Source of the DNA: Bacteroidales bacterium | GTDB lineage: Bacteria > Bacteroidota > Bacteroidia > Bacteroidales > UBA4181 | Direction: 5' to 3' | Length of the DNA: 64,000 bases | Assembly (NCBI GenBank): GCA_031275285.1 | Contig: JAISOY010000159.1 | Span: 1 to 64,000 of the forward strand | Shown: piece after piece, positions 25,204-35,169 of the stretch | Layout: the number at the start of each line of letters is the position of its first letter | Position numbering within the stretch: position 1 is the stretch's first letter | Program-made: the position numbers and the translations under genes | The notes under the pieces: model-generated | The model's input: the letters and a program-made list of their open reading frames with translations, nothing else | Databases searched by the model: none | What the model was told of the DNA's origin: nothing

Positions 25204-26613
25204 ATGAATAAAATAATATCATTCACAAAAATCCTATTTCTGATGATTACCTGTATTTCTTGCGATGACATGAACAGCATTCATCAGGATTATCTGGATG
25301 AAGGGGAAAAGGTTTATTTGGGAAAAGTAAATGAACCGGAAAGTTTTCCCGGAAGAAACAGGGTAAAGTTGATCTGGTACCAGAATGCCGATCCGGATAT
25401 TACTCAAACCGTGATATCCTGGAACGCAGGAAAGGATTCGATCGTAAAAACTTTCGACAGGACAACAGGCGGTATACAAAAGGATTCTATTATTATCGAT
25501 GTGGAAGAGGGAACCTATTCTTTTAACCTGTTCAATGCCAATCAATCTGATGACAAGTCCCTGATCTCGACCGTTCAGGAGGTTTCCTATGGTGATAACT
25601 ATGAAAAATACCTGGTCAACAGGATGGTGGAAAGTGCATCTTTTCAGGAAGGAGAATTTGTAGTTCAATTATCTGCTACGGTATTAAGCAATATGATCGG
25701 TTCGGATATTTTCTGGCAACAAAACGGGATGGAAGAAAAACTGTTCGTTACTAAATCAAAAAATAAAGTAACCCTTGAAAATTTCAGCGGTTTATCATTT
25801 GCTTACCAGACTCTTTATATGCCTAAATCGACCGCTATTGACACCTTTTACGCAGCAAAGGCCATTTACGCAATGAACATAAGCGCCGATAAGGTTACTC
25901 CCCTTAAAGAAGGCAATACATTGAACATTACTTTTCCGGTAATCAACGATCCGTATTATACTGGGATAGAAATTACCTGGGTACAGGATGGTGTAGAGCA
26001 TATTTATACATTGGATAAGGATAATACCATTGCGGCCATTGATAATTTTGATGCAAGCCGGATCAATTACCGGACCATGTTCGATTATGATGCTACAACT
26101 TATTATTCGGAATATACCGAACTCCAGGTACTTAATCCGGTTAATTTAAACAGAAGCGGATGGACGGTAACCGCTTCTCATAATTTGCCGACCGATCCTG
26201 CTAATAACTCTACGGATAATATCAAAGACGGAGATAACGATACTTTCCTCTCGTTAATTAAACCGGGAAAAAGTTATGCGGGAGTTACCGTATCTGCCGG
26301 TGAAACGGTATATTTTGTCATTGACATGGGTACCTCTCCGACCTTCGATTACTTCATCTTACGTCATCGTCAGGGTAACGAAGCTGCAACTAGTCCGAAC
26401 CTGAGAGTACATAAAGCTTCTTTCTATGGAAGCAATACAGGAGGTAATGATTATGTCCTGATAACAGGTGTAGATATTGATGTGGATGCTCAGGAAAATC
26501 GATATGACATACCAAGATCAACATATCGCTACCTGAAAATGACCTATGACCAATGGACAGATACATCCAGTGCCATGCAAATTGCCGAATTTTATCTGGG
26601 ACTATGGCAATAG
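25204..26613 (+). CDS. Surface lipoprotein with DUF4998 and F5/8 type C domains
   Basis: The product is 469 aa with lipobox CISCDD (Cys20). Residues ~40-230 match the DUF4998 pattern (YLGKVNEPESFPGRNRVKLIWYQNADPDI). The C-terminal ~150 residues form a discoidin (F5/8 type C) carbohydrate-binding domain (WTVTASHNLP..., NIKDGDNDTFLSL, FVIDMG, YRYLKMTYDQWTD). It lies 52 bp after the preceding lipoprotein gene in the same operon. Its likely role is binding glycan at the surface alongside SusD. The DUF4998 core recurs in the next gene. Confidence 0.85.
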   Translation: MNKIISFTKILFLMITCISCDDMNSIHQDYLDEGEKVYLGKVNEPESFPGRNRVKLIWYQNADPDITQTVISWNAGKDSIVKTFDRTTGGIQKDSIIIDVEEGTYSFNLFNANQSDDKSLISTVQEVSYGDNYEKYLVNRMVESASFQEGEFVVQLSATVLSNMIGSDIFWQQNGMEEKLFVTKSKNKVTLENFSGLSFAYQTLYMPKSTAIDTFYAAKAIYAMNISADKVTPLKEGNTLNITFPVINDPYYTGIEITWVQDGVEHIYTLDKDNTIAAIDNFDASRINYRTMFDYDATTYYSEYTELQVLNPVNLNRSGWTVTASHNLPTDPANNSTDNIKDGDNDTFLSLIKPGKSYAGVTVSAGETVYFVIDMGTSPTFDYFILRHRQGNEAATSPNLRVHKASFYGSNTGGNDYVLITGVDIDVDAQENRYDIPRSTYRYLKMTYDQWTDTSSAMQIAEFYLGLWQ

Positions 26614-26791
26614 GGATGATAGGATACAAATAATATGATTTGTTGTTCAAGAAACATATTGTACCGGTTAACCCGGAGGTCTATCCGGGTTTAATCAAAG
26701 AAAAAAATTAAATGTTTTACCGGCTGAAGCAGGAGAGGCTGTAATGAAAAATACCCTGCAATTGATTTTTTAAAATTTAAATGTTACACTT

Positions 26792-28705
26792 ATGAAAAAG
26801 TATGTTTTTCTTTTGATGGCCCTTTTGGGCATAGGGTGCTGGGCTTGTAAGGATGACGACCCGTCGCCGCCGAAACCCGTTATTTTATTATCGGCACCTG
26901 CCAATGCATCTTCTTGTGAGCTGGAAACTGTGGATGATGTCACTTTTTCGTGGGCCGTGAGCAGTGGTGAAGTCGCCGGAGGATATACCTTGTACCTGAG
27001 TCTGTCAGCTGACCTGGTCTCTGCAAAAACCTATACCTCTACCCAGCTTCTGTTAAAGATCGCTTCCGGTAACTTAGATGCCTTGTTGGGAGAATGGGGT
27101 GTTGCCCTGGGTGCGGAAGCTACGGTATATTGGTCGGTGAAGCCTTCCGTGGAAGGTGAAGCCACTCCGCCGGCAGAATCACGGAACGTGAAAATGAAAA
27201 GACTTCCTAAACCGGCTCCTGTAATTTCCTTATCCGAACCGGATGCAGAAGCTTTTATTGACCTGAAAGGCCTCAGTAATATAAATTTCTCGTGGAAGTT
27301 GGGTGAGGAGGATGTTATTACCGGCGGATATACCCTGTATATCAGCAATACGGAAGATCTGGCTTCTTCGCTTACGTATACATCTGAAGAACTTTCTAAA
27401 GCGGTAGATACCAACGAACTGGATGAAAAACTGGAAGAATGGGGTTACACCTGGGAAGCAGAAGCGGAAATTTTCTGGACGGTAAAGCCCACAGAACCTC
27501 AAATTGCAACTGTCCCGGATGCAAGGAAGATAAAAATCAAGCGTTTACCCAGGTCGTCCAGTGTTCTGGGGAGTATGCAAAATGTTCAGGTGTATCCTGG
27601 TTATGAGCGGATTCTTGTAACCTGGGAACAAAATCCTGATCCTATGATTGAACAAACCGTACTTTATTGGAATAATAAAGCGGATTCGGTTGTAATTGAT
27701 TTTGTCAGAACAGAGGATGGTTGGCAAAAAGAGTCTGTTTACATTCCCAATCTAACGGAAGGAACAGCGTATACTTTTAAGTTATTCAATAAAAATTCAC
27801 TTGGGGACAGATCTGCTCCGGAAGGTGTTCAATCGGGAGGATGTACTCCTTACGGGCCGGTATGGGAAGCCACCTTGGGTGGGAAAAACACAAGAGAGTT
27901 AACCAGAATCCTGCCAACGGCCTATAATCCCGCTTCTCCCAATACAACGGTGGGTAATGTGACCCTTACATGGGATAATGCTCCGGCTAATAGCGTAAAA
28001 ACCGTAGTGGAATACAAAAAAACGGGAAGCGGTACGCCTTCCAATGTATATGTCAGCAATAATGCAACATCAACCGCATTGACTCAAGTGGGTAATAATC
28101 TTCTCGATCCGGATCACCTCCTTTATGTAAAAACACTATATGCCCCTGAAGGCGGAATTGATACCCTTGAATCGAAAACTTTATTAAGCCAGATGGTGGT
28201 TTATATCGCGGATATAGAGAAATCACATAAAAGGCTGAATTACAATCATCATCTTAAACCTCCGACCTGGACAGAGACAATTATATCAGCTACTGATGAA
28301 CGGTTGATCTGGGGGATGAATCAGGAAGATAAGATTACGGTATTTGATTGCAACCGATTCGGCAGCTTCGGTATTTTCGGAGGTGCTGAATTTATCAATC
28401 AATATGGAGAGAATTCTCGTTTTCAAATGAAATGGACAATCAATGCAGACAATACGGTAACTGTTGAAGGACGCGATAACGATCCTGCTGCCGGGTATAC
28501 TATTCACAACAATGACCAAACCAGGGGTGAAGGAGGAAGCTCTGCTTCCCATGGTACAGCCGGTGTGGTTACTATAGATGAAGGTCCGTCGACCTTTAAT
28601 CCATCGGATCGTACTTTAGCTATGAATTATATGCGAATAGTGGTCGGTACCACTTCTACAGGAATAAAAACATTTTTCCTGGAGACCCTTAAACCCAAAC
28701 CTTAA
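26792..28705 (+). CDS. SusE-like surface lipoprotein with DUF4998 domain
   Basis: The product is 637 aa with lipobox GCWACKDD (Cys19). Two tandem SusE-type Ig modules (LLSAPANAS... and SLSEPDAEA..., each with FSW-x-GYTLYLS) occupy residues ~30-255. A DUF4998-like module (NVQVYPGYERILVTWEQNPDPM) and a fibronectin-like part follow. The last ~150 residues look like a beta-sandwich ligand-binding domain (AEFINQYGENSRFQMKW). SusE/F-type proteins bind polysaccharide at the surface and sit downstream of SusCD, as here. The gene ends the first part of the operon at a clear terminator. Confidence 0.85.
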   Translation: MKKYVFLLMALLGIGCWACKDDDPSPPKPVILLSAPANASSCELETVDDVTFSWAVSSGEVAGGYTLYLSLSADLVSAKTYTSTQLLLKIASGNLDALLGEWGVALGAEATVYWSVKPSVEGEATPPAESRNVKMKRLPKPAPVISLSEPDAEAFIDLKGLSNINFSWKLGEEDVITGGYTLYISNTEDLASSLTYTSEELSKAVDTNELDEKLEEWGYTWEAEAEIFWTVKPTEPQIATVPDARKIKIKRLPRSSSVLGSMQNVQVYPGYERILVTWEQNPDPMIEQTVLYWNNKADSVVIDFVRTEDGWQKESVYIPNLTEGTAYTFKLFNKNSLGDRSAPEGVQSGGCTPYGPVWEATLGGKNTRELTRILPTAYNPASPNTTVGNVTLTWDNAPANSVKTVVEYKKTGSGTPSNVYVSNNATSTALTQVGNNLLDPDHLLYVKTLYAPEGGIDTLESKTLLSQMVVYIADIEKSHKRLNYNHHLKPPTWTETIISATDERLIWGMNQEDKITVFDCNRFGSFGIFGGAEFINQYGENSRFQMKWTINADNTVTVEGRDNDPAAGYTIHNNDQTRGEGGSSASHGTAGVVTIDEGPSTFNPSDRTLAMNYMRIVVGTTSTGIKTFFLETLKPKP

Positions 28706-28723
28706 GATGTAACATTTGTACTT

Positions 28724-28760
28724 AAACAAGTTGGTGTATTTTACACCAACTTGTTTTATT
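28724..28760 (+). terminator. Rho-independent terminator inside the island
   Basis: A perfect 15-bp stem AAACAAGTTGGTGTA / TACACCAACTTGTTT with a 3-nt TTT loop and a T-rich tail. It lies 18 bp after the SusE-like gene and 32 bp before the BACON-EEP gene, so expression of the downstream genes should drop or rely on another promoter. Confidence 0.85.
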
Positions 28761-28791
28761 CTCTTTCCTGATTTATAATATTTTCTATTCT

Positions 28792-30726
28792 ATGCCTTAT
28801 ACAAGTAAAATACGAGCAACCTCTAAATATCTTATCCTGTTTTTGGTTATTTTGAACGTTGCCTGTAAGAAAGAGACGACCGAACCTTTTTTCAGGATGG
28901 ATGAGTCGGAGTTGCTACAGAATATGAGTGCGGAGGAGGGGAACAGGAAGGTCACCATCTCCACCAATCAGAAATATACAGTCATATCTTCTCAATCATG
29001 GTGCAAAGTTTCTGTTTTTCAGGATTATTTCTCCATCTCTGTTTACGGGAATGAAGATCTGCAATCAAGGACTGCGTCCATTACAATAACATCCAAAGGA
29101 TTCCCGGAACGGGTTGTAACGGTGGTACAAGCCGGAACACCTTCTGTCTGGGGTATTCCTGAAGAATCCTTGATACAGCATTTCACCATGGATGGCGATA
29201 TCCGTACCATTGCAGTTCCAACTGTCCGGGAATATACAGCTACCTCTTCTCAAACATGGTGTGCTGTAACAATCACGGATGATGGTCTTGAAATCACAGT
29301 AACTCCTAATGATGGGGAGAAAAGGACCTCTCTTGTTACCCTTGGCGCCGAAGGGCTTTCCGATATTTTCCTCAAAGTGACCCAGGATGGTGCTATTCCT
29401 TTTCTGGAGGTGCCGGACGATCAATTAATCCAATATTTTGATGAAAACGGAGGTACGCGGATTATTACGGTGGCATGTCACCAAAAATATACGGCTATAT
29501 CCTCTGAAACCTGGTGTTATGCGGAAGTCTGTGATAATGGGTTGAAAATATCCATACCCCAAAACAAAAGTTCGGAACGGACAGCCCGAATTATGGTTTC
29601 TTGTAACAATATGCCGGACATCACTATCGATGTGGTACAGGAGGGTATTACTCCGTTTATCTCGGTAAAAGAATCAGGAATCTGGCTTCGGGCAGGAATA
29701 CAGGAATTTTCTTTAACTGTTACCGCCAATATCCCGTTCGTTTTTGAACTTCCGGCGTGGATACGGAAAATATCATGCAGTCCCTGTGAAACGGCCATTC
29801 GGAAATACACTTTTATCGCCTCTTCTCCGGTAACTGTTCAGGAGAACATCATCATCAAAGGAGTGGATGGCGACGTGCAGGCGGTGGTTCCGGTGATACA
29901 GCAGGAAGTGATGGCGATCAAGGCCATGACCTATAATGTACGGGTATATTCATCCAATGACGGCGACAATAACTGGCCCAACAGAAAAGATGTAGCGGCG
30001 CAGATCATTAAGAACGAAGGAATTGATGTTGCCGGATTGCAGGAGATGAGTAAAAATATTTTAGGAGTGGATCAGTTCGGAGATTTAAAAACGTTGTTAT
30101 CTGAAGATTATGATGCATATGGATACGGGCGCGACGAAAGTTCGATCTCAGATGAGTACAATGCCATATTTTACAAAAAAAGCCGTTTTCGTCTCATCAA
30201 ATCCGGTGTTTTTTGGTTGAGTGAGACACCCGATGTGAAATCAAAAGGCTGGGATGCCGCTTACTATCGTATTGCCGTATGGACCATACTGGAAGACAAA
30301 AATGACGGGCAACGTTTGTTCTTCATCAATACACATCTGGATAATTCGGGGCCAACCGCACGACTGGAAGGCGTCAAGCTGATTATGACCAGGATCAATT
30401 CCCTGAGTGAGGGATTACCGGTTGTTCTGACAGGAGATTTTAATGCCGTACCTGCATCCGAACCGGTCAGGTATATAACGAATCCTTCCATTCCGGATCA
30501 TTTGTTACATACAAAGGATATTGCGGAAAGCAGAAGCGGTCCGAACTGGACCATTCACGATTATGGCGTGACGCCGGAAAGTCAGCGGATATTTCTTGAT
30601 TATATATTTGTCAACCGCTCATCGGAAGTCACTAATCATACTGTTCTCCCTGAAAAACTGAACAACATCTTTTTATCAGATCATTGTCCTGTTACTTCGG
30701 AGATTTTATTAATGAAAAACCTGTAG
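28792..30726 (+). CDS. Lipoprotein with BACON domains and an endonuclease/exonuclease/phosphatase (EEP) domain
   Basis: The product is 644 aa with a lipoprotein signal ending at the Cys of LNVACKKE. Three clear BACON repeats (each with KYTxxSSxxWC and a V-QxG end) plus a fourth, weaker one span residues ~30-375. The C-terminal EEP domain has all key residues: N-terminal MTYNVR, Glu418 (LQEM), His515 (NTHLD), Asp549/Asn551 (GDFNA) and Asp630/His631 (SDHCP). EEP enzymes hydrolyse phosphodiesters or phosphomonoesters, including nucleic acids, inositol phosphates and sphingomyelin. BACON domains tether surface enzymes near glycans. The substrate is open; a phosphodiester-bearing glycoconjugate fits the island. 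Confidence 0.85.
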   Translation: MPYTSKIRATSKYLILFLVILNVACKKETTEPFFRMDESELLQNMSAEEGNRKVTISTNQKYTVISSQSWCKVSVFQDYFSISVYGNEDLQSRTASITITSKGFPERVVTVVQAGTPSVWGIPEESLIQHFTMDGDIRTIAVPTVREYTATSSQTWCAVTITDDGLEITVTPNDGEKRTSLVTLGAEGLSDIFLKVTQDGAIPFLEVPDDQLIQYFDENGGTRIITVACHQKYTAISSETWCYAEVCDNGLKISIPQNKSSERTARIMVSCNNMPDITIDVVQEGITPFISVKESGIWLRAGIQEFSLTVTANIPFVFELPAWIRKISCSPCETAIRKYTFIASSPVTVQENIIIKGVDGDVQAVVPVIQQEVMAIKAMTYNVRVYSSNDGDNNWPNRKDVAAQIIKNEGIDVAGLQEMSKNILGVDQFGDLKTLLSEDYDAYGYGRDESSISDEYNAIFYKKSRFRLIKSGVFWLSETPDVKSKGWDAAYYRIAVWTILEDKNDGQRLFFINTHLDNSGPTARLEGVKLIMTRINSLSEGLPVVLTGDFNAVPASEPVRYITNPSIPDHLLHTKDIAESRSGPNWTIHDYGVTPESQRIFLDYIFVNRSSEVTNHTVLPEKLNNIFLSDHCPVTSEILLMKNL

Positions 30727-30736
30727 ATATAAGGCC

Positions 30737-32854
30737 ATGTATCTGAGATTATCCCTGCTTTTTATCTTATTTTTACGTATTCCGGTGGTATTATCCCAGG
30801 ATTATACCGTCGCCAAAATATGGGATGCGGCTCCTCATAACGCTTTTACAGACCTGACCAGGTATGCGGGGAAATATTATTGTATATTCAGGGAAGGACC
30901 GGGGCATAATCCTACGCCCGGTAACCCGGCTGATGGAAAAGTACGTATTCTTGTTTCGGCAGATGGGGAAAATTGGGAATCGGCAGCATTACTGGAGAAA
31001 GAAGGCGTGGATCTGAGGGATTCAAAATTTTCCGTCACACCCGATGGGCGTTTGATGATCCTGATGGGCGGTAGCTTCTATCCCAACGGAACGCTCACTG
31101 GTCGCCAACCCCATGTGGTTTTTATGGATCCTCAGGGGAAATTTACCGGAATCATGCCGGCCAATATTGATGAAAGTATCCGTTCTTATATGGACTGGCT
31201 ATGGCGGGTTAGCTGGGATCCGAAAACCGGAACCGGGTATGGTGTCGTCTATCAGGATTTTCCGGACAAGGAAAGCGGTTTGTACCTGGTAAAAACCGTT
31301 GACGGCAAAAATTATACCCATGTTTCACGATTGAATCTTACCGGAAAACCAAACGAATCCACTGTTGAAATGCTGGAAGACGGTAAAATGCGTATGATTG
31401 TCCGGCGTGAAGGATCCGACAAAAAGGGGATGGCCGGGTTGATCGGTTATAGTGAAGCGCCTTATGTTGAATGGCAATGGTATGATCTGGGCATTCGTTT
31501 AGGTGGGCCGAACATCATCACTTTACCCAATGGAAAAACCCTGATCGGAAGTCGTTTTCACGTAGATCCTACAAAAAATTTTCCGGCGCGTATGTCACTT
31601 TTCGGATTGGATAAAAATAACAAGGCAGTAAAGTGGTTGGATCTGCCCAGTGGAGATGAGGGGGATACGAGTTATCCCGGTTTTCTTGTTGTCGGGGATG
31701 AACTCTGGGTCTCCTATCATTCCACAGATAAGGCTAAAACAGGAATATATCTGGCAAAGATAAAACTGGCGTTTTTCAATACTTCCGTTGATAATGAACT
31801 GATCTCCGTAAGCAATATAGAATCACAGATGTATACCGGATCGGCCATCTGTCCGGAACCGGTTATTACGGATACGGAAAACGGAAAGATACTGGTTCAG
31901 GAAACAGATTATACTTTAAGTTATGCCAACAATACTGAAATAGGATATGCCCGGATCATTATCGGCGGTATAGGGAATTATAAAGGCAGCCGGACTGTAA
32001 CATTCAGGATTATCTCTGACGTCCGGCCTTCTGTGGAAAAGATCGAAGTCAATCATGAAACGGTAGCCTCCCTTTCCCGTCCTTTTGTGGATATGGGCTG
32101 CGGGACCGCCGCTGCCACTATAAAAGTTGTCGTTCCTTCACAGGATATCAGGGTCAATTTTCATGTTTCAGATAAGGTGTATTCAGGTGGTTATTCAGTT
32201 ACCATTCCGTTAGAACAACCGCAAATATACCGGGTCGGCATTACGGCCTATTCCGATATCTCCGAAAGAACCTATGATCTGCAAATCGAAAGACGTTTTG
32301 AATTTGATCATCTGGTGGCCATCCGGAACCATACCCTCTCTGTGTTGCCGTCTTTCGGCAACATAGGTTTCAAATCATGGCAATTATACCGGAAACCTGC
32401 CGGACAGCAAGACTTTACGCCTCTGCTGGTTGAGGCCGGAGCAGCATACGTGCCTGTTACCATGAGTTACACCCCTTCCGGCAATGAAATACCGGCGAAT
32501 CCAGAAGATGTTTATTACGCGGCTGTAGTCACCATGGACAACGATACCATCCGCAGTTGTGAAAAGAAATGGGACATTATCGCGTTTGTCGATCAAAAAA
32601 CCGCCGGAAATGCGGATTTCCGCATATATCCCAATCCGGTGATACGGGGAATGGAATTTTTCTTTGAAGGACCCTATGAACAGGCCGGAAAAACAGAGAT
32701 ACTGATGTTGCATTTATCCGGATATCCTGTTTTACAGATGCATGTGACCGAACCGTCCGTCCGTGTCAAAGCGCCGGATACCCCGGGAATCTATCCGCTG
32801 ATTGTCCGGACAGGAAATAAGAAATGTAAGAACTGGAAAGTAATTGTTCAATAG
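30737..32854 (+). CDS. Sialidase-fold beta-propeller protein with T9SS type A sorting domain
   Basis: The product is 705 aa with signal peptide (MYLRLSLLFILFLRIPVVLSQ). Residues ~25-350 form a sialidase-type propeller. Asp-box-like ILVSADGENWES, HNAFTDLTRYAGKYYCIFREG and IIGGPN-like repeats match a broad family annotated as exo-alpha-sialidase or BNR; the canonical FRIP arginine motif is not seen, so sialic acid cleavage is doubtful. Ig-like and linker regions follow. The last ~75 residues (FRIYPNPVIRG ... GIYPLIVRTGNKKCKNWKVIVQ) are a T9SS type A signal, so the protein is exported by T9SS and attached at the surface. It starts 10 bp after the EEP gene. Confidence 0.82.
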   Translation: MYLRLSLLFILFLRIPVVLSQDYTVAKIWDAAPHNAFTDLTRYAGKYYCIFREGPGHNPTPGNPADGKVRILVSADGENWESAALLEKEGVDLRDSKFSVTPDGRLMILMGGSFYPNGTLTGRQPHVVFMDPQGKFTGIMPANIDESIRSYMDWLWRVSWDPKTGTGYGVVYQDFPDKESGLYLVKTVDGKNYTHVSRLNLTGKPNESTVEMLEDGKMRMIVRREGSDKKGMAGLIGYSEAPYVEWQWYDLGIRLGGPNIITLPNGKTLIGSRFHVDPTKNFPARMSLFGLDKNNKAVKWLDLPSGDEGDTSYPGFLVVGDELWVSYHSTDKAKTGIYLAKIKLAFFNTSVDNELISVSNIESQMYTGSAICPEPVITDTENGKILVQETDYTLSYANNTEIGYARIIIGGIGNYKGSRTVTFRIISDVRPSVEKIEVNHETVASLSRPFVDMGCGTAAATIKVVVPSQDIRVNFHVSDKVYSGGYSVTIPLEQPQIYRVGITAYSDISERTYDLQIERRFEFDHLVAIRNHTLSVLPSFGNIGFKSWQLYRKPAGQQDFTPLLVEAGAAYVPVTMSYTPSGNEIPANPEDVYYAAVVTMDNDTIRSCEKKWDIIAFVDQKTAGNADFRIYPNPVIRGMEFFFEGPYEQAGKTEILMLHLSGYPVLQMHVTEPSVRVKAPDTPGIYPLIVRTGNKKCKNWKVIVQ

Positions 32855-32942
32855 AAATTATTTGACGAGTGTTTTTTGATGACTGACAAAATCACTGATT
32901 TCAGACTCAAAATCTTTAGCCAAATTAAGCCAATCAAATTCT

Positions 32943-33869
32943 ATGAAATTCCACCTATTCCTTTTTCCTTTTTTAATCTGTTTTTCTTCTTGTACAAATA
33001 GCGGAAAATTACTTTCCTCTAAAGCTTTCCATATCTTATCACAGGGGCTGTCACAAAATGAAAGATGGGAAAAAGTACATGCCGCGGAATTTTTACTGGA
33101 TTTAGGGCATGAAGAACATGTTCGAACCACATTCCTTTCCGAATATGATCAGTACGGACATGTTCCGCAATACAGGATCGGTATCTGGCGGGTACTATAC
33201 AAATGTTCGGAAGGATCCGAAAAGAAAAAATACGGAGATAGTATTTATCAGGCTTTTGTCCGGCCGGATTCTCCTGACCGTCTGCATGCGGTGGAAACCC
33301 TCGCTAAATTAAACATGGCAAAAAGAGATGCCGATACGGCAATCATCGCGTCGGCATTAACATCCACGGATTTACAGATGTGCTTGTATACCCGGTGGTG
33401 GGTACTCCCTCAGCAGGAAAACGGGATAGATCGACTGAAAAACCTGTTGTTTGGGATCATCCGGTCCGGCCAAAACGATGAACCGGTCCGCCGACTGGCA
33501 GCATACATTATCAGGGAAGATCGATCCATCGTACTTACCCTTGAAGAATGGATGCAGATGAAAGATATCGCGGTAGCCGAACCCATTTCGTCAACAGCCA
33601 GGGCCCAACTTCTGGCGACTTTATTTTCAAAAGCATCCTGTGAGGTAACTATGTTGCCCGGGTTCGGAGAAGTAAAAAAAGCACTTCTCAGGTACAAAGA
33701 ATCCGAAGTCGCTCATATGTATCAATTATGTCTGGCATTCGCCGAAAAGGGAACTTCAGGTGATGTCCGCATGTTGGCATCTTTGCTGGATAATGAGTCA
33801 GATGATGTGAAAAATGCGGCGGCCTATGCTATTTTACGGATAGTTGCCCGGAACAAGGAAAAATATTAA
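32943..33869 (+). CDS. HEAT-repeat-like lipoprotein
   Basis: The product is 308 aa with signal peptide and lipobox CFSSCTNS (Cys17). The remainder is all-alpha with repeated ~35-residue helical pairs (WEKVHAAEFLLDLGH, SPDRLHAVETLAKLN, DDVKNAAAYAILRIV), typical of HEAT/PBS-lyase scaffolds. No catalytic motif is seen. Such repeats mediate protein binding, so it may organise the surrounding enzymes in the periplasm. Its end overlaps the start of the next frame, but the chosen MFS start at 33883 leaves a 13-bp gap. Confidence 0.7.
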   Translation: MKFHLFLFPFLICFSSCTNSGKLLSSKAFHILSQGLSQNERWEKVHAAEFLLDLGHEEHVRTTFLSEYDQYGHVPQYRIGIWRVLYKCSEGSEKKKYGDSIYQAFVRPDSPDRLHAVETLAKLNMAKRDADTAIIASALTSTDLQMCLYTRWWVLPQQENGIDRLKNLLFGIIRSGQNDEPVRRLAAYIIREDRSIVLTLEEWMQMKDIAVAEPISSTARAQLLATLFSKASCEVTMLPGFGEVKKALLRYKESEVAHMYQLCLAFAEKGTSGDVRMLASLLDNESDDVKNAAAYAILRIVARNKEKY

Positions 33870-33882
33870 ACCGAAAGGATCC

Positions 33883-35157
33883 ATGAATCATCCATTGTCA
33901 ACACCTGTTCAGATAAAAATTTCTTCGAGGGCCTGGATTACCGTTGCACTCCTGTTCGTGGTAGGTGCCCTCAATTACCTCGACCGTATGATGATAGCGA
34001 CCATGCGGGAATCGCTTGTCACGGCCATACCTATGACTGATGCACAGTTCGGATTATTGACTTCTGTATTTTTATGGGTTTACGGTCTGTGTAGTCCTTT
34101 TGCCGGCTTTATTGCAGATAAGTTCAAAAAAAGCTATGTCATCATTGGCAGCTTGTTTGTATGGTCGGGAGTAACCTGGTTAACCGCACATGCTACCACT
34201 TTCGAGCAATTACTGGCTACAAGAGCCTTGATGGGCATCAGTGAAGCATTCTATATTCCCGCAGCGCTTGCCCTGATCGTCGATTACCATAAAGGTACTA
34301 CACAGTCGCTGGCTGTCGGACTACATCTTGCCGGAACCACTGTCGGACAAAGCCTGGGTTTCCTGGGTGGATGGGTGGCGGAAAAATATACATGGAGCCA
34401 TGCTTTTAATATATTCGGTCTGATTGGCGTTTTATATGCTGTTTTACTGATCTTCACTTTAAGAGAAGCTCCCAAAAGTAATAACAGGAACCTGAATACG
34501 GATCTGAAGGACAAAATTCCGGGTATCCGCTTTAAAGATGCCATGAAAAACATATTTGCTAAGAAAACATTCATCTACCTGTTGTTTTTCTGGTGCCTGA
34601 TCAGCATTGTGGGATGGCTGGTCATCGGATGGCTGCCTACCTATTATAAAGACCATTTCCAGCTTTCTCAAAGTGTAGCCGGAGTATATGCGACCGCATA
34701 CCTATATCCGGCCTCTATTCTGGGACTGATTATTGGAGGTTTCTGGTCGGACAAATGGATCAGGACCAATCCTTATGCACGTATTCTTGTTCCTATGATC
34801 GGTCTCAGTATTGCAGCTCCTTGTGTTTTTATGGCCAGCTACACTAATATTCTGATCATCGCCATTATCTTCTTTATGATGTACGCATTTCTAAAGATGT
34901 TTGTCGATTCCAACCTGATGCCTATTTTGTGTATATTGATCGATGAACGTTACAGGGCTACCGGATACGGAATCCTTAATATGCTGGCAACTATCGTAGG
35001 TGGTGTGGGTATTTATGTGGCCGGTGCATTACGCGATTCCAATATCAACCTGGGAGTTGTGTATCAATCGGCTTCATTGTGTATTGTCCTTTGTGTGGTT
35101 TTGTTATGGCTGATCAGAAGAAATGCACGGGAAATGACCAAAAATAAAATATTATAA
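33883..35157 (+). CDS. MFS transporter, anion:cation symporter (ACS) type
   Basis: The product is 424 aa from the ATG at 33883; the frame is open from 33844 inside the previous gene. About 12 membrane segments are visible. The first-helix motif ALNYLDRMMIATM and the loop GFIADKFKKSYVI match the ACS family, which imports organic anions such as hexuronates and aldonates. It is in the inner membrane. Directly downstream (12 bp) is a 2-keto-3-deoxy acid aldolase, which together suggests uptake and cleavage of a sugar acid. Substrate specificity cannot be read from sequence. Confidence 0.85.
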   Translation: MNHPLSTPVQIKISSRAWITVALLFVVGALNYLDRMMIATMRESLVTAIPMTDAQFGLLTSVFLWVYGLCSPFAGFIADKFKKSYVIIGSLFVWSGVTWLTAHATTFEQLLATRALMGISEAFYIPAALALIVDYHKGTTQSLAVGLHLAGTTVGQSLGFLGGWVAEKYTWSHAFNIFGLIGVLYAVLLIFTLREAPKSNNRNLNTDLKDKIPGIRFKDAMKNIFAKKTFIYLLFFWCLISIVGWLVIGWLPTYYKDHFQLSQSVAGVYATAYLYPASILGLIIGGFWSDKWIRTNPYARILVPMIGLSIAAPCVFMASYTNILIIAIIFFMMYAFLKMFVDSNLMPILCILIDERYRATGYGILNMLATIVGGVGIYVAGALRDSNINLGVVYQSASLCIVLCVVLLWLIRRNAREMTKNKIL

Positions 35158-35169
35158 AAACAGATTTGT

